Below are positions 12,525 through 24,338 of a stretch of DNA of 64,000 bases, piece by piece. The translations under genes were made by a program, and so were the position numbers. Under the pieces are notes generated by a model. That model saw nothing but the letters and a program-made list of their open reading frames with translations. It did not search any database and was not told the DNA's origin. Location of the stretch: assembly GCA_028023455.1 (NCBI GenBank), contig JAQFVV010000030.1:6528501-6592500 (forward strand), written 5' to 3'. This DNA comes from Epiperipatus broadwayi. Taxonomy: Eukaryota; Onychophora; Udeonychophora; Euonychophora; Peripatidae. Numbering within the stretch: position 1 is the first letter of the stretch; every line of letters begins with the position of its first letter.

Positions 12525-12908
12525 AAAAAAATAAAGATCTCAAAAGGGACTGAATGTATGTTTGCAATTTTATGCAGACCATGATATTATTTGAAAAGAA
12601 AAAAAAAAGCCATTTCAAATTACTAAAAAAAAAAAAAATAGGAGAGAATGCCTTTATGCTTGCTGCTCTTGATGGGAATAAGGGGACCTATAATGCTAGG
12701 AGTTTGATCCCTTATACTTCAGCAGAATAGCCTGGCAAAGATCTCCAAATAAATTATTTTTAGGTTTTTTTTTAATGAAAAATATATTTACCAGTAGTTA
12801 ATTTTTTTTTTTATATATATATTATAAGTGTTTATTATTATTAGTGTATTTATTAGTTAGGATTTTTTTTTTAAAAATATAGTTAAAACAAAAGTGCTGA
12901 TGATTTTA
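12525..12908 (+). other. Short non-coding 3' internal region
   Basis: Fewer than 400 bases separate gag from the polypurine tract. They are A- and T-run rich with no frame resembling protease, RT, RNase H or integrase, so pol is absent from this element rather than merely broken. Confidence 0.7.
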
Positions 12909-12928
12909 TCCGAAGGGGGAGAAAGTTG
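12909..12928 (+). other. Polypurine tract
   Basis: CCGAAGGGGGAGAAAGTTG directly precedes the 3' LTR start. A purine run here is the usual primer for plus-strand DNA synthesis in LTR elements. Confidence 0.75.
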
Positions 12929-15900
12929 TGCCATTACAATTTGGTCACTAGCCAAATTTATAGTAATGTGCATGTAGAAAAGGTAAAACAAAATCATCAT
13001 CACAATTTTATATAACCATAAAGGAAGTTGTAGGGCATCCAAGTTTAAACCCTACAAGGTCCAGTTCTAAAAGCTTTAAACAGAGAAAGAATGGGTCAAC
13101 AATTACATGCTTTACTTGTTTGTGTGTTGATAGAAAGGTAATACACACATTTAAACTATTTAATATTTAATTTTTCTGTTAAAAAGCAAAGTTATAATGC
13201 ATACATATAGGCAATGTATGTGTAAATTATTTAATTGTTTTATATTTCAAATATTAAACATTTTAATTTTCTTTAAAACTAACCTATGCTTGATCAATTC
13301 TAACATTTTATTCTATACTTTTATTTTGCTTTTCTTTAATTATAAGTGGGATTTAAAAGTTACAGATTTAATTAAATAATTGGGTTATAATTACTAAGCT
13401 AGCAATTATAGTATTTAAGGTTAGTTTATGAATGATTTGAAAGAATGCAGGATGTGTGTACATTACATACAAAATTTTACATTTCCTAAATATTGAAAGA
13501 AAAGGAAGTATTAAATCTGTTAAATTATTTTTTTTGTACAATTTTTTTTGTTAAAAGAGGAAATCTGTTTAATCAGATATCGATCTTTGTAGTAAATTTT
13601 TTTGTAAATGATTGTCACTTTGGAGCTATAATTTTTGAAATTTGTCTTATCAAGATCTAAAGAAGGAAGCTCAAAGATTTGAAGTGTTACCTGGATGTTA
13701 AAAAGAAAGAAAAAACAAAAGAAAGGAAATAAGAATTGAGTCTATTTTTTTTTTTAAAACAAAAGTGTCTGGAAAAAGGATTAAACTTTTCAGTTGAAAA
13801 ATACTTTGGTTGAAAATAAATTAGAGATCTAATTAAAACAAATTTGTCCAAAAATAGCAAGTGATGCTATCTCTGATTGGTTAAGTTAGCTAAAAATTGG
13901 ATATAAAAAGCTGTCTTAGATTATTATTGTGATTGATTCAGATTATTAAACTATAATATTGAACGTTGAAAATATAAGAGATGGCGGGCTAGAAAAATTA
14001 TATGTATATTCCATTTGCCGGACCATCTGGGGAAGCTGCACATCACATAGGAAAGAAAAGATGTGTCTAAAATAATATTCTACACCTTTCAACTGACCAG
14101 ATAAATAAGATGTTTTTAATAGAAGGAAGAAAGCATTCACCTGCATTCAAAGAAGATGAATTAATCTACTGATAAATATTAATCATCAAGTCCAATTAAT
14201 TGTTACAACAACTGATTTTAAACTCAAGAAAATTTACAAATGGGAAAACAACTGCTGTATTTCATCCACATGCTTGACAGGAAGAGAAGAAAATTTACTA
14301 TAATGATTTCCAAATTGTCCACTAAAGCAAATAACCTCAATAGAGTCATCATCATCAAATAGTTATACACCTCAAGAAAGAGATTGTTCCCAGTAAAACG
14401 GAAATGGTAGCTGCAGAAATATAAACATTATACAAGACAAGTTTGAACCCTTGGAAATTCGCCACAAACAAAAGATCGGTAATATGACTTTTTATATCTA
14501 TTTTCTTTATGATATCAGTCTTAATAAACATTTTAGCAATAAAGTGGTATATTTTTATTTAAAGAACTTTTAAAGACTATTCAGATCGATTAAAACAAGA
14601 ATGTCTTACTAATAATAACTTTGAGCTTCATAAATTATCTTGAATGTATCAAAATTATATGTTTATTAATTTTACAGTTATGAAATATGAATATGTAAAA
14701 CAATTTTTTTTTTATGGTATTATGATTTTAGTTTTAACTAATATATTATTATTTTGGTTTTAAATAATATTTTGTTATTATGGGATAAAACACGCACATA
14801 CATAATAATATTTTTATATGTGTATAATTGGAAGTGAATGTGGAATAATGAGTAGTATTAGAATATTAGATTATTTTGTTTCAAGTTCAGTATAGATTTC
14901 AGCACTTGGAAGGGAGGGGGAGAAAATAATTTAAAACTTTTTTCTAAAACTTGCTCTTTCAATTTTACTAACATTTTTTTTTACATTCTATTTACATGTT
15001 GGATTTTTAAAGTATGTGTGCTAATGAGCAGATAATATTTTTTGTCTTGAAATACTTTTCATGGTCAATGTGACGTCCAACTTAATACAAAATACATTTG
15101 AAGGGAAAGGGGGAAGAACTTAAAATTAATCTGAGGATTGTTATATAATCAATTATTATTATTATTATTCATGTCAATTTTCATATTTATCTAGAAATTT
15201 TTATGTATATGTTAGAAATGTAGTAATAAATATTAGTTTGTTTTATTAAACGAGGCGTATATATTTCATTAAGTGTAGTCTTGGTTAAGTGTGATTATTC
15301 ATCATCATCAATGGTTGAATATTAGTTATTTAAGATATAAGTAAATATGCTAAAATTAAGCAATAATTATGAATTTCTTTATAAAAATTAGTTTTATGTT
15401 TAGGCTTAGTCCTAGAGCTGTAGTTGAAACCCTTGTCATTATCGTTATTATTATCATCATCATCATCGTCATCAACGTTTTAATTAATGAGCTGTTTAAC
15501 TGTTTAAAGGCCATAAATAAATATTGATTTTATAATATTTAGTGATCTCTTAGTATTATTATAACCACATCCCATCATCTATTTCATGCAAGGATGAGTG
15601 AATTGCCATCCTAAATTAGTTATATATAATCTGAGCTAGTGAACTTATAAAAATATTGAAACACATTTGTTATGTTAAGATCTGAGAAATGATTTATGTC
15701 TAATATACTCCACTTTGGTTTAAAGATGTTTTACTTTTACCTAAATATTAGTGCTTATAGTGATATGGCTCAAAAAGCAAAATCTTCCATTTTATTATAA
15801 ATAAAGTACCAAGAAGGGATTCAAACCCGGTACATGTGAAAGGTTATCAGATATAACCGTGTCTAGATTCAGATAATCTAGTGGCGCCCTGCTAGACCAT

Positions 15901-16261
15901 ATTCACTTAGTATTTGTTTAAACATGCACTTAACATCAAACCAAGGAATGAAAGTGGATAAAACCTACTGCCTGTATACCTGAGTTATATATTTATTGAA
16001 TTACTAGTGTACTCACTTCACGTGATTTCCATATAATACATTTCATAATACATTGCTATAATACTGGTTATTAACAATTTCCCCATAATTCTTGATAGTG
16101 TTATATTTTGAACCTTTACTCAGATATTATTTCTTTTGATCATCATTTAATTTTTGAATTTATGATTATTTCTTATATATTGTAGACAACTCAGGTATGG
16201 TAATATTTTTTTTTATTTGAGCCTTTAAATAATTATTTGAGCGACCTAAAAATTGGTTACA
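12929..16261 (+). mobile_element. 3' long LTR (copy C)
   Basis: A ~3.33 kb LTR from TGCCATTACA to ATTGGTTACA, preceded by the polypurine tract and followed at once by (TA)n and an intact hairpin element. In its 5' half it agrees with copy A against B (for example GAATGCAGGATG, and TATAATATTGAACGTTG). In its 3' half it agrees with B against A. Overall similarity among the three copies is very high by eye. Confidence 0.88.
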
Positions 16262-16277
16262 ATATATATATATATAT
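16262..16277. repeat. (TA)n between LTR C and hairpin
   Basis: A short TA run between the LTR end and the GATCACTAG hairpin. Confidence 0.9.
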
Positions 16278-16396
16278 GATCACTAGATGAAGCTTTACCA
16301 ATAGCTCCTAACAAGCTTTTGTTTACATAAATGCCGAGAGAGATAGAATTCAATATCTCTTTTGTTGCCTCCACCTTCAGTCCATCTAGTGATCAT
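16276..16396. mobile_element. Short hairpin element, copy 3
   Basis: Identical to 2119-2239, including both inverted ends. Unlike copy 1 it is followed by AAAATGCAAGCTATAAG rather than an LTR, so this side probably shows the original flank of the locus. Confidence 0.75.
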
Positions 16397-17290
16397 AAAA
16401 TGCAAGCTATAAGCAAGTTATGAAATTTATAACTTGTTTTGTTTATAATATATATATATATAATATGGTAACTGAATATATAGTATATGATATAAAAAGG
16501 ATTACAATAGTTACAATGAATGAATACCCAGTATTCATTGCAAGTGGAGCTTTAAATAGAATAAATTGTTGCTAATTATGCAATAGGTGTTGAAAAATGA
16601 GTAATGAATACTGATTAAATATGGGTGCAAAATACAAAGAATAAATTTAAAAATTGTAAATTAAAAAATGTTTTATTAAAATTAGTTAACACTTATTTCA
16701 GATATATCTGCATTTTGTGATCCTTTACATGCTATTAACTGCATATGCTTTATCTTTCCTCTTCTTTTTCTTCCTCCTTTTCTTCTCAGCCTCTTTCTTC
16801 TCATTATTATTATTAAACTATAATATATTAAATGTATTCATCTAATATTCTTAAATAGTCAGTTGATAATGTGTTGTTCATATTTATATTATTTAATATT
16901 CAGTTAATTAATATAAATAGTTTTGGAAATATGTTATATTTAATTAAGTTATAGTATTGTGCATAAAAATTGTGCTTAAATATTTTTTTCCAAAATAACA
17001 AATCCTGCTAGAAATTTCGAATTATTTCATTGTTTTAATATTCTATATTAGTTTTATCATTTAGTGTTTGCAGGTATTTTATTAATTAAAAAAAGTAAAT
17101 CTTATTGTCTCCTATGCAATGCAATTTTATGTGATGGTCTTAAATATGCAGTGGTAATTAGACTGAGGAAAGCTACTGGTTTTTTCCTCTTGTACTTTGC
17201 TGTCCTTCTCTTATCTCATTACCATAACTATATTTATTTATCTATCTATTTATACATATATGTGTGAATATGTCTAAGTAGATAGATGAA
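16397..17290. other. AT-rich intergenic stretch
   Basis: No credible gene. The 67-codon frame at 17064-17267 has no recognised similarity and runs into AT-rich repeats. Nothing else seen. Confidence 0.5.
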
Positions 17291-17351
<61 letters not shown>

Positions 17352-17352
17352 T

Positions 17353-17398
<46 letters not shown>

Positions 17399-17400
17399 GT
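17291..17400. repeat. (TA)n followed by (TAGA)n microsatellite
   Basis: A compound microsatellite: about 29 TA units to about 17350, then about 12 copies of a TAGA/GATA tetranucleotide. Confidence 0.95.
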
Positions 17401-17765
17401 AAGTATTTAACTAGATAAAGTAATATTTAGATAGATAGGCTAATGGATGATTAGACAAGAAAGACAAACTGACAGTTACATATATAGATAAATAAATGAC
17501 AAACATGTAGATAAATAAACCAATTTATTGATAAATAGATGAATAATAAAACATTTGAAATTAACTATAAAATATCTACTACAATAATATTCAATATATG
17601 AATAAATATGAAGCTATAGCTATTTTAAAGCATTTATAATTTTCAATGGCATGTAAAATTCTATAATCATTGACATACAAACATTTATATTCTAGTAAAA
17701 ATGGAAAAAAACACTATAAATTTATTGGAATTTAATGTTTATTTATATAATTAATATTAATATAT

Positions 17766-18461
17766 TCTGTAATTCAATACTAGCCCTATAAACGCATAAA
17801 CACAAAGCTAATCTCAATACAAATATTTGTACACTAAGGCACAACCTGATCCAGCATACAATTCCATTTTTTCCGAGCACCAAAGGCTCGCAGGACATCC
17901 ATGTGAACTGTAAATAATTAACTTAGTCTGCAGAGAGGGAAACGATTTGAGAATAAAAATAAAAGAGGCCTGCTTCATCACAATAGACAGCAATGCCATC
18001 AACAGAAAGGAAATGTGATATTCTATATCCAAGAAATGGAATACTTGAACTTTGCATAGATTTGCATAACATTACTTGAACTTTGCATAGATTTGCATAA
18101 CATTACTTGAACTTTGCATAGATTTGCATAACATTACTTGAACTTTGCATAGATTTGCATAACATTACTTGAACTTTGCATAGATTTGCATAACATTACT
18201 TGAACTTTGCATAGATTTGCATAACATTACTTGAACTTTGCATAGATTTGCATAACATTACTTGAACTTTGCATAGATTTGCATAACATTACTTGAACTT
18301 TGCATAGATTTGTATAACATTAGACAAACAGTTACTTCACAAAGAACTATGATTATGAATGCCATGACTCTCAAAAGCACTCAGCTTATGATTTAACAAA
18401 ATATTAAATATTAGCTTTGTGTTTATGCATTTATAGCATTAGTATTGAATTACAGAATATT
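17766..18461. mobile_element. Inverted-repeat cassette carrying a minisatellite
   Basis: The ends are inverted copies of each other over about 48 bases: ATTCTGTAATTCAATACTAG... on the left, and ...GTATTGAATTACAGAAT on the right, each with a conserved GCATAAACACAAAGCTAAT or its complement. Between them lie ~225 bp of higher-complexity non-coding sequence and nine 31-bp tandem repeats. This resembles MITE-like cassettes of invertebrates that carry tandem repeats inside. No transposase. Confidence 0.6.
18042..18320. repeat. 31-bp minisatellite, 9 copies
   Basis: Nine head-to-tail copies of a 31-bp unit starting TACTTGAACTTTGCATAGAT. They are essentially identical except for a C-to-T change in the last one (TTTGTATAAC). 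Near-perfect identity points to recent expansion. There are no spacers, so it is not a CRISPR array. Confidence 0.95.
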
Positions 18462-19268
18462 ATCCAAACACACAAAGTTTAAAATTAAGTTCGTATAATA
18501 TTAATATAGTAAATGTTTTGTAGAGTTTTTATTACTGCATGTCATTTCATTACTAACACTATTGAGAAAGAAGACAATTTTTTTGAAAGTATAAAAAAAT
18601 AATATATGTAAAATAAAAAATGGAATAACTATTTCGTAAAATAACATTAAAATTATAATAATATATTATTTTTTAAGAATAAAATTTTGATAATAATTGC
18701 AAAAATAAAAAAATAAGTTATATACTAAATACAGCATAACTTTACTTAATTCAAATGCGAATTATTCTTTATGATACTTAATTCTAAATCTAAAATATTT
18801 CTGTCATTTGTATTGCAACTTCAGTTTTAAATAATTAAAACTTTATTTTATTTTGAACAGATTAATCTTGTTTTGGTAAATTACATTTTGGCTGTTTCTG
18901 ATCAGAATATACACAATTCTGTAATTTAGTTCTTCAAGGCAGTTGACATCAAATATATTACAAATTTATGCAAATGTTGAAAATGTAATTTTTACAATAA
19001 CATGAGATTACATAATAAATAATGTAAGATATTAAATATTCCATAAAACTTATATTTCATTTAAAAAATAAAGATAAAAAATATAATAATTATCATAAAG
19101 TAAAAATAAAAAAATTAAAATTTTTTTATATTATTACTTTTAAATTTATTCATAAATAAAATAAGAGCTTTTTTAATGTTGTAAAGTTATGATACATAAA
19201 ATTTACTATAAAATGATATAATATTTGAAATAGCAGGCACTCTTAAACCTGGAGCCTAATTGTAAATA
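18462..19268. other. AT-rich intergenic stretch
   Basis: Very A+T-rich, with many short A and T runs and no open frame of note. Nothing recognised. Confidence 0.5.
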
Positions 19269-19269
19269 T

Positions 19270-19912
19270 AGGGGATTTGAACTCAGACTTTCAAGCCCCT
19301 TTGCTATCCACACTATCTCATATTACTGATCTACATAACCACACACATGTAGAAAAGATAAATAATCACCAATATACATATTTCATACTAAACCAGAAAT
19401 TATCAGTTGGTCCAGATTACTATCTCCCATACATATATATAATCAGTGCTCAGTTTATATCAAGATAGCAAATCCTTACACTTTAATGGACGGGCTTCAA
19501 TCTACTCCGACCTCCAACTCCTCAGCCATCCATACAATTGAAATTCTGATGATAGAATTTCCAAATTCCATGCTGATGACAACAATATTGATTGACAACA
19601 ATATTGGCATCAGCATGGGATTTGGGCATTTTATCATCAGATTTTCAATGGTATGGATGGCTGAAGAGTTGGAGGTCGGAGTAGATTGAAGCCCGTCCAT
19701 TAAAGTGTAAGGATTTGCTATCTTGATATAAACTGAGCACTGATTATATATACGTATGGAAGATAGTAATCTGGACCAACTGATGACTGCTGGTTTAGTA
19801 TGAAATACATATATTGATGATTATTTATCTTTTCTTCATATGTGTGGTCATGTGTATTAGTAGTATGATATAGTGTGAATAGTGAAGAGGCTTGAAAGTC
19901 AGCTCAAATATC
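19270..19912. mobile_element. Large foldback (palindromic) element
   Basis: About 640 bp in two arms of ~300 bp inverted around 19595. The inner ~220 bases (19486-19700) match so well that the same protein start, MDGLQSTPTSNSSAIHTIE, can be read from both strands; that is a by-product of the palindrome, not a gene. The outer ends carry TTTGAACTCAGACTTTCAAG and its complement. Related arms occur at 38235-38830 and 59860-60350. No transposase. Confidence 0.8.
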
Positions 19913-20831
19913 TTTCATTTATAAAATGATATATAAAGTTGCTTACCATTTAACTATTTATAATAATTTTAATATAAAAATAATCATCCTCAATTATTTC
20001 AACAAGTTATTTATGTAGAGAAATAAATTTTAGAATATATATTAATTTGTTTTCAAATATTTATTTCATATATATATATTACATTGCATGCAATAATATA
20101 TACATTATAAATATTCTTATAGCAATTTCTCTAATAAACTAATAATAAAAAATGTAATTGATATTATATGATACACTTTTTTTTTATAATATAAAATAAT
20201 TTTGATGTTGAGATAATTTATTTTGATATAATGTAAAAGTATAAACTGTACATATCTGAAAGAATCGATGACTTTAATTTTAAAACCTCAAATATAAATG
20301 ATCCATGTTTTTTGTTTTTTTTTGCCCCTACAAAAAAAAAAAAGTTTTTTGAAAAATGTAACTTTTATGAAAAAATTAAAAAAACAACAACTATAAATCA
20401 TTCTGCCGTTTTGAAAATACCATTGGAAAGAGTCATAAATTCTCTTCCCGACATATCATATTTGCTACATTTATTCAAATATAACTTCGGTGATATTAAA
20501 CTACTAAATGCTTACGAACCTTGAAAAGCAATGAAATTAAAAATCTTCATTTTGTCTGTATAATTTTGTTTACTTTGACATCTTATTTTTATCAGATTAA
20601 CTTCATTTAGTCAAATTGCTTGTTTTGATAATTTTCTTTGATGTTAATCGCACTGATTATTTTTTGATTGACTCTAATCAGATTAAATTTAGTTTGTGTG
20701 TATATATGTTTTTAACATATAGTTCTTGTTTTTTACCTTGACTTACAAGTTTAATTGTCTTTATTGGATTCTAATGAGTGTAAAAATGTCTACCAAGTCC
20801 CCAATTAAAATTACTTTTTTAAATATAACTC
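19913..20831. other. AT-rich intergenic stretch
   Basis: A+T-rich. The 70-codon frame at 20312-20524 is Lys-, Phe- and Asn-rich, spans poly-A runs and has no recognisable domain. Nothing else seen. Confidence 0.45.
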
Positions 20832-20923
20832 TTTTTTTTTCATGGGCTAGGAAGCGAACCCACGAACCCGGGACAACTGCTTGTAAGGCAGCCATGCTGA
20901 CCACTCGGCCACCAACACTTGAC
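20832..20923 (-). mobile_element. tRNA-derived SINE, copy 1
   Basis: On the minus strand: GTTGGTGGCCGAGTGGTCAG (A box), an anticodon-like loop CTTACAA within GCTGC...GCAGT, then CCGGGTTCG (B box), and a CATG followed by nine A. The same module occurs at 29644-29726 and 31887-31966. A tRNA head with an A-tail is the layout of a SINE. The parent tRNA cannot be named safely; the loop would read TAC (Val). Confidence 0.75.
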
Positions 20924-21506
20924 AAATACAGCTCTTTAATAGCCCAAATTAGATGAAATAATGTGGAAGTACTGAAAAACCCATGTGAACTATATGTAAA
21001 CTTGAAATTACGTTAGTATATATAAATCGTGCTCTATATGTAAGTATGTCAGTAAATGATATGCTTATTAGATAAATATTAGACTTCAGTCAGTGTGATA
21101 GTTTAAAAACCTTAGAATCATTAATTTCTCAATATCTGTATTTAATTCACTACTGAAATGGAAATTTTGGTCTAATAAGTCAGTATGCAATAACTTGAAT
21201 CATTATATAAGTTTTTTTCCACTGATTTCATGAATAATTATTGAAATAAAGTAAAAAAAAAGAAAAGACAAATACTATAATAAAAATAATAAAAATATTA
21301 AACTAAAATAAATATTAAACCAACAAAAATCATTACATAAATTAATTAAGCAAATTTTTGATGCAAATATGAATATATATATGTAAAGAAACAAGAATAC
21401 ATATGTATATATATATATGTAAATGGAGACAAAAACTTTTAACGTAGATAGCAACAGTAATTGCAATGACAACTTTAAATAATAGTCATCAGTAGCATAT
21501 ATATAT
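20924..21506. other. AT-rich intergenic stretch
   Basis: No gene. It contains short TA and (ATGTAT) tracts around 21365-21420 and ends in ATATAT, the likely target of the following LTR element. Confidence 0.5.
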
Positions 21507-24302
21507 TGAAGCAGTCAATGTCTAATCATCATTGAGCTTCATGCTTAATCATCTACACTAACCTCCTATGGGGCCTGCAATGCAGACCCCACTGTAAATA
21601 TATGCCATTCACCCACACACTGTATGCATAATGATCCAAAAACATTAATAAGATATTTAGCAAAGTAAAACAGTAGGGTGAGTGATGCGTATATATATAT
21701 GAACGAAGCAATAATTTTATTTATTGCTGAATATTAGATGTTTTCTTTATATAATTGTAAATATCTTTTTATATATGTGTATTTAATTAAACTAGTGGAA
21801 TGTAATGACAAAGAAAGATGGGGAGGGCTTGAAATACTGAAATTATCTTTATCTATAGTCAGATTGTTTTCATTAATTAAAATTATAAATCTTAATTAAA
21901 ATTCTCTTTTAGTTGTTTTCAAATCTCTAAAAATAGCTAAAATGGTATTTCCAGCCTTATCTGTTTTAGTTTGTTAATTAAATATTTTACTAATCAAACA
22001 TGTTTTTTTTAATTAAGAGATAGCTGTGGGCAACTGAGATTGCATTCTTGGTGGGATTAAGGTGGATAAAAAAGGCCCATAGAACAAAAGAGTTTTTTTT
22101 TTGGAGTTGAGATTTGAGTCAGTTGAGTTGAGTTCTTTTTCAGTCAGTTACTTTGAAGGGTTTCAAGACCGTAACATTTTAAGAAGTCAAGAGAAGTTCG
22201 GTGCTATGAATTGTGAGTAGAAAAGAAGCACCTTTTTTCCTTCTTCTCTCGAAGAACTGTCTGCCTGCCACTGCCAGGTTCCATCTAGCTGACCATACAA
22301 CATGATTACTGCTGATTGCTAATGATGCCGCTATGCTGTTTTTTTTCTTAGGTAACCTTTTAACGTAGAACTGCCTTCATAAGTCAATACTTTTGTAATT
22401 TGTAATCTATAGTTCAACCTTCATATCTTAATTTATATATTATTTTATAAGCTTCTGCTAAATTTTGCTTTTAAACTCTCTCTCAGTAATCTTTTATTAA
22501 TATCATGTATTTTAACTTACCTTTCATGCTTAATTAAATTATATATATAAATATGGGCGATTCCATTAAGATGTTATGTATTTTGTTTAATGTATAAATA
22601 TAATCTATTTTCTTTAATATGCCAAAATCGCTAAATTCGCTCATAAGGGGGAAAATAATTGTTTTACTTGGAAAAAGGGTGGGCTTTATTTAAAACTTAT
22701 CAATAAAGTTTTCTTTATATTAAATAGAAATTGCTCGCGAGTTTGGTTTCATTTTAAATTCATTATTCTTAAAGTAAATTAAAAACTTTTACTGTGGATG
22801 AATTTTGCTAAATTGGCTGCTTTGAATTTGTCTTTAAATTTCTATTTTAAAAAAAAAATCGTGAACCTTCACATAATTAATCCAATTCTTTTTTTTTTGC
22901 TGGTGCCTGAAGGGCGAATTCTACCAGTTAATACATATTTGGGAATCGATTCTTTAAATATAAATGTTGTTATTCATTATGATTAGTTAAATGACTCAGA
23001 ATTGAAAAATAGATTATTGCGCAAGAGGTTAGACCATTTCCAAACTTTAAATAAGATTATAAAATTACATAAACATTGCTGGCATACCTTTTCCTTTATT
23101 CTGATATTTTATCTTTTCCATTTCTTGATCATTTTGTTATTGGAGACATCGAAAGCTTGAAGCTCCTGTCCTACTTTTCGAAATCGTTCATAATCAGAGA
23201 CTCTCTGTAGAACGTAAAGTTTAGGAGAGTTATGATATTATGTGCTGCAGAATACAGTGCATCCAGATTCTGGGCTCTCAAACCCAGACCCTCTTTCGAT
23301 ATCGTTCCGCCAGAATGCGTGGACATATCAACTCTAAGTTCGTTTTTCAAATATGCTTTAAAATGATAAAATATCCACAATCGCCATGAAGGCCAGATTT
23401 CTTTAACGTATGCTAGTACCGTTACTCTGCTCTTTAATTTGATCGCCGTCCATCTAATCTTAGTAAGTCACAATGATGTGTTAAAGATAATGATTCATTT
23501 CGTAAAATACGTTCAGTATGTTGATCTTAAAACCGCTTTCGTTTAAAAAAAGCGTTATCGATTCCTAGAGACGTAAATCAATTGGTATAATTTATTCTTG
23601 TAAATATTGCGCATTGTTTGTTTTTTATGTATACTTATTCTAAAGACGCTATGTCCTAACAATGCCTATCAAACATATGTAATGATTTTAAGATTGTAAA
23701 TAAATGATTGAGACCGTACATTTATATTTATTTGTCAAAATAATATGAAATTGTATCTGTACAATTATATTTATTAAATGAGTGATAGAGGGGATTTTAT
23801 ACAACAAAGTCCCAAGTCTTGTAAATAAACGATATTGTCCCAAGCGTGAAACTGGTTGGTAAAATATACATGCATTTTTTAATCTTTTGTAATATACATA
23901 TGCGTTTGTGTAAGATTTATTAAAAATATCTGTTTCATGTAAATCCTGGTTTGTCGTTTTTGAAGTATTATTTTCTAGTTAATATTTAGAACTATTTTCT
24001 TTAGCTACGAGCTTAGCATCAATAAATAACTATAATAAATGTAATTCTTGGGCTACTCCAATCTCGATCATCACCATCAGTCTGATCTTATGCTCTACCG
24101 CTTTGCTTATGGGCACGGATTTAAAATAATTTTACTTTGTCATCAGAATTGTTGTTCATTGGGTCAGAGATTCGAAGAATAGGCAAATAGGTTAGAATTC
24201 AGGATTGCTCCAGACCTGTGTATCTCGAGCATGATCGGATTCGAGGTACTTTTGCTTAAGATTTGAATCTTGTTAAGTGAGCATACTATTTTGACCTGTA
24301 CA
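21507..24302 (+). mobile_element. 5' LTR of second gypsy-class element
   Basis: A ~2.8 kb LTR from TGAAGCAGTCAATGTC to TTGACCTGTACA. It is nearly identical to 26529-29328, with a few substitutions and small indels. ATATAT precedes it and ATATAT follows the 3' LTR, consistent with a short target duplication. The high LTR identity suggests recent insertion. Small ORFs in it recur in the 3' copy and have no recognised product. Confidence 0.88.
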
Positions 24303-24321
24303 GTGGATTTTTTTCCGGGTT

Positions 24322-24338
24322 TGGCGCCCAACATGGGC
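24322..24338 (+). other. Primer binding site remnant, tRNA-Lys type
   Basis: TGGCGCCCAACATGGGC begins about 20 bases after the LTR. Its first 11 bases match the tRNA-Lys primer site of the first LTR element. The remainder merges into reverse transcriptase coding sequence, marking a deletion junction. Confidence 0.65.

Noticed and set aside
17814-18032. 72-codon minus-strand frame with mixed composition
   Set aside because: Lies inside the inverted-repeat cassette and lacks any recognised motif; not enough to call a gene.
18042-18320. Regular 31-bp repeats considered as a CRISPR array
   Set aside because: The repeats are directly adjacent with no spacers, and the context is an animal genome; it is a minisatellite.
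19486-19700. Identical short proteins on both strands (MDGLQSTPTS...)
   Set aside because: A by-product of the palindrome; no start context or domain.
20832-20923. Functional tRNA-Val gene
   Set aside because: The acceptor and T-arm do not pair, an A-tail follows, and two altered copies lie nearby; a SINE is the better reading.
23171-23380. Minus-strand frame repeated at 28198-28500
   Set aside because: Part of the second LTR family, present in both LTRs, with no recognisable domain.
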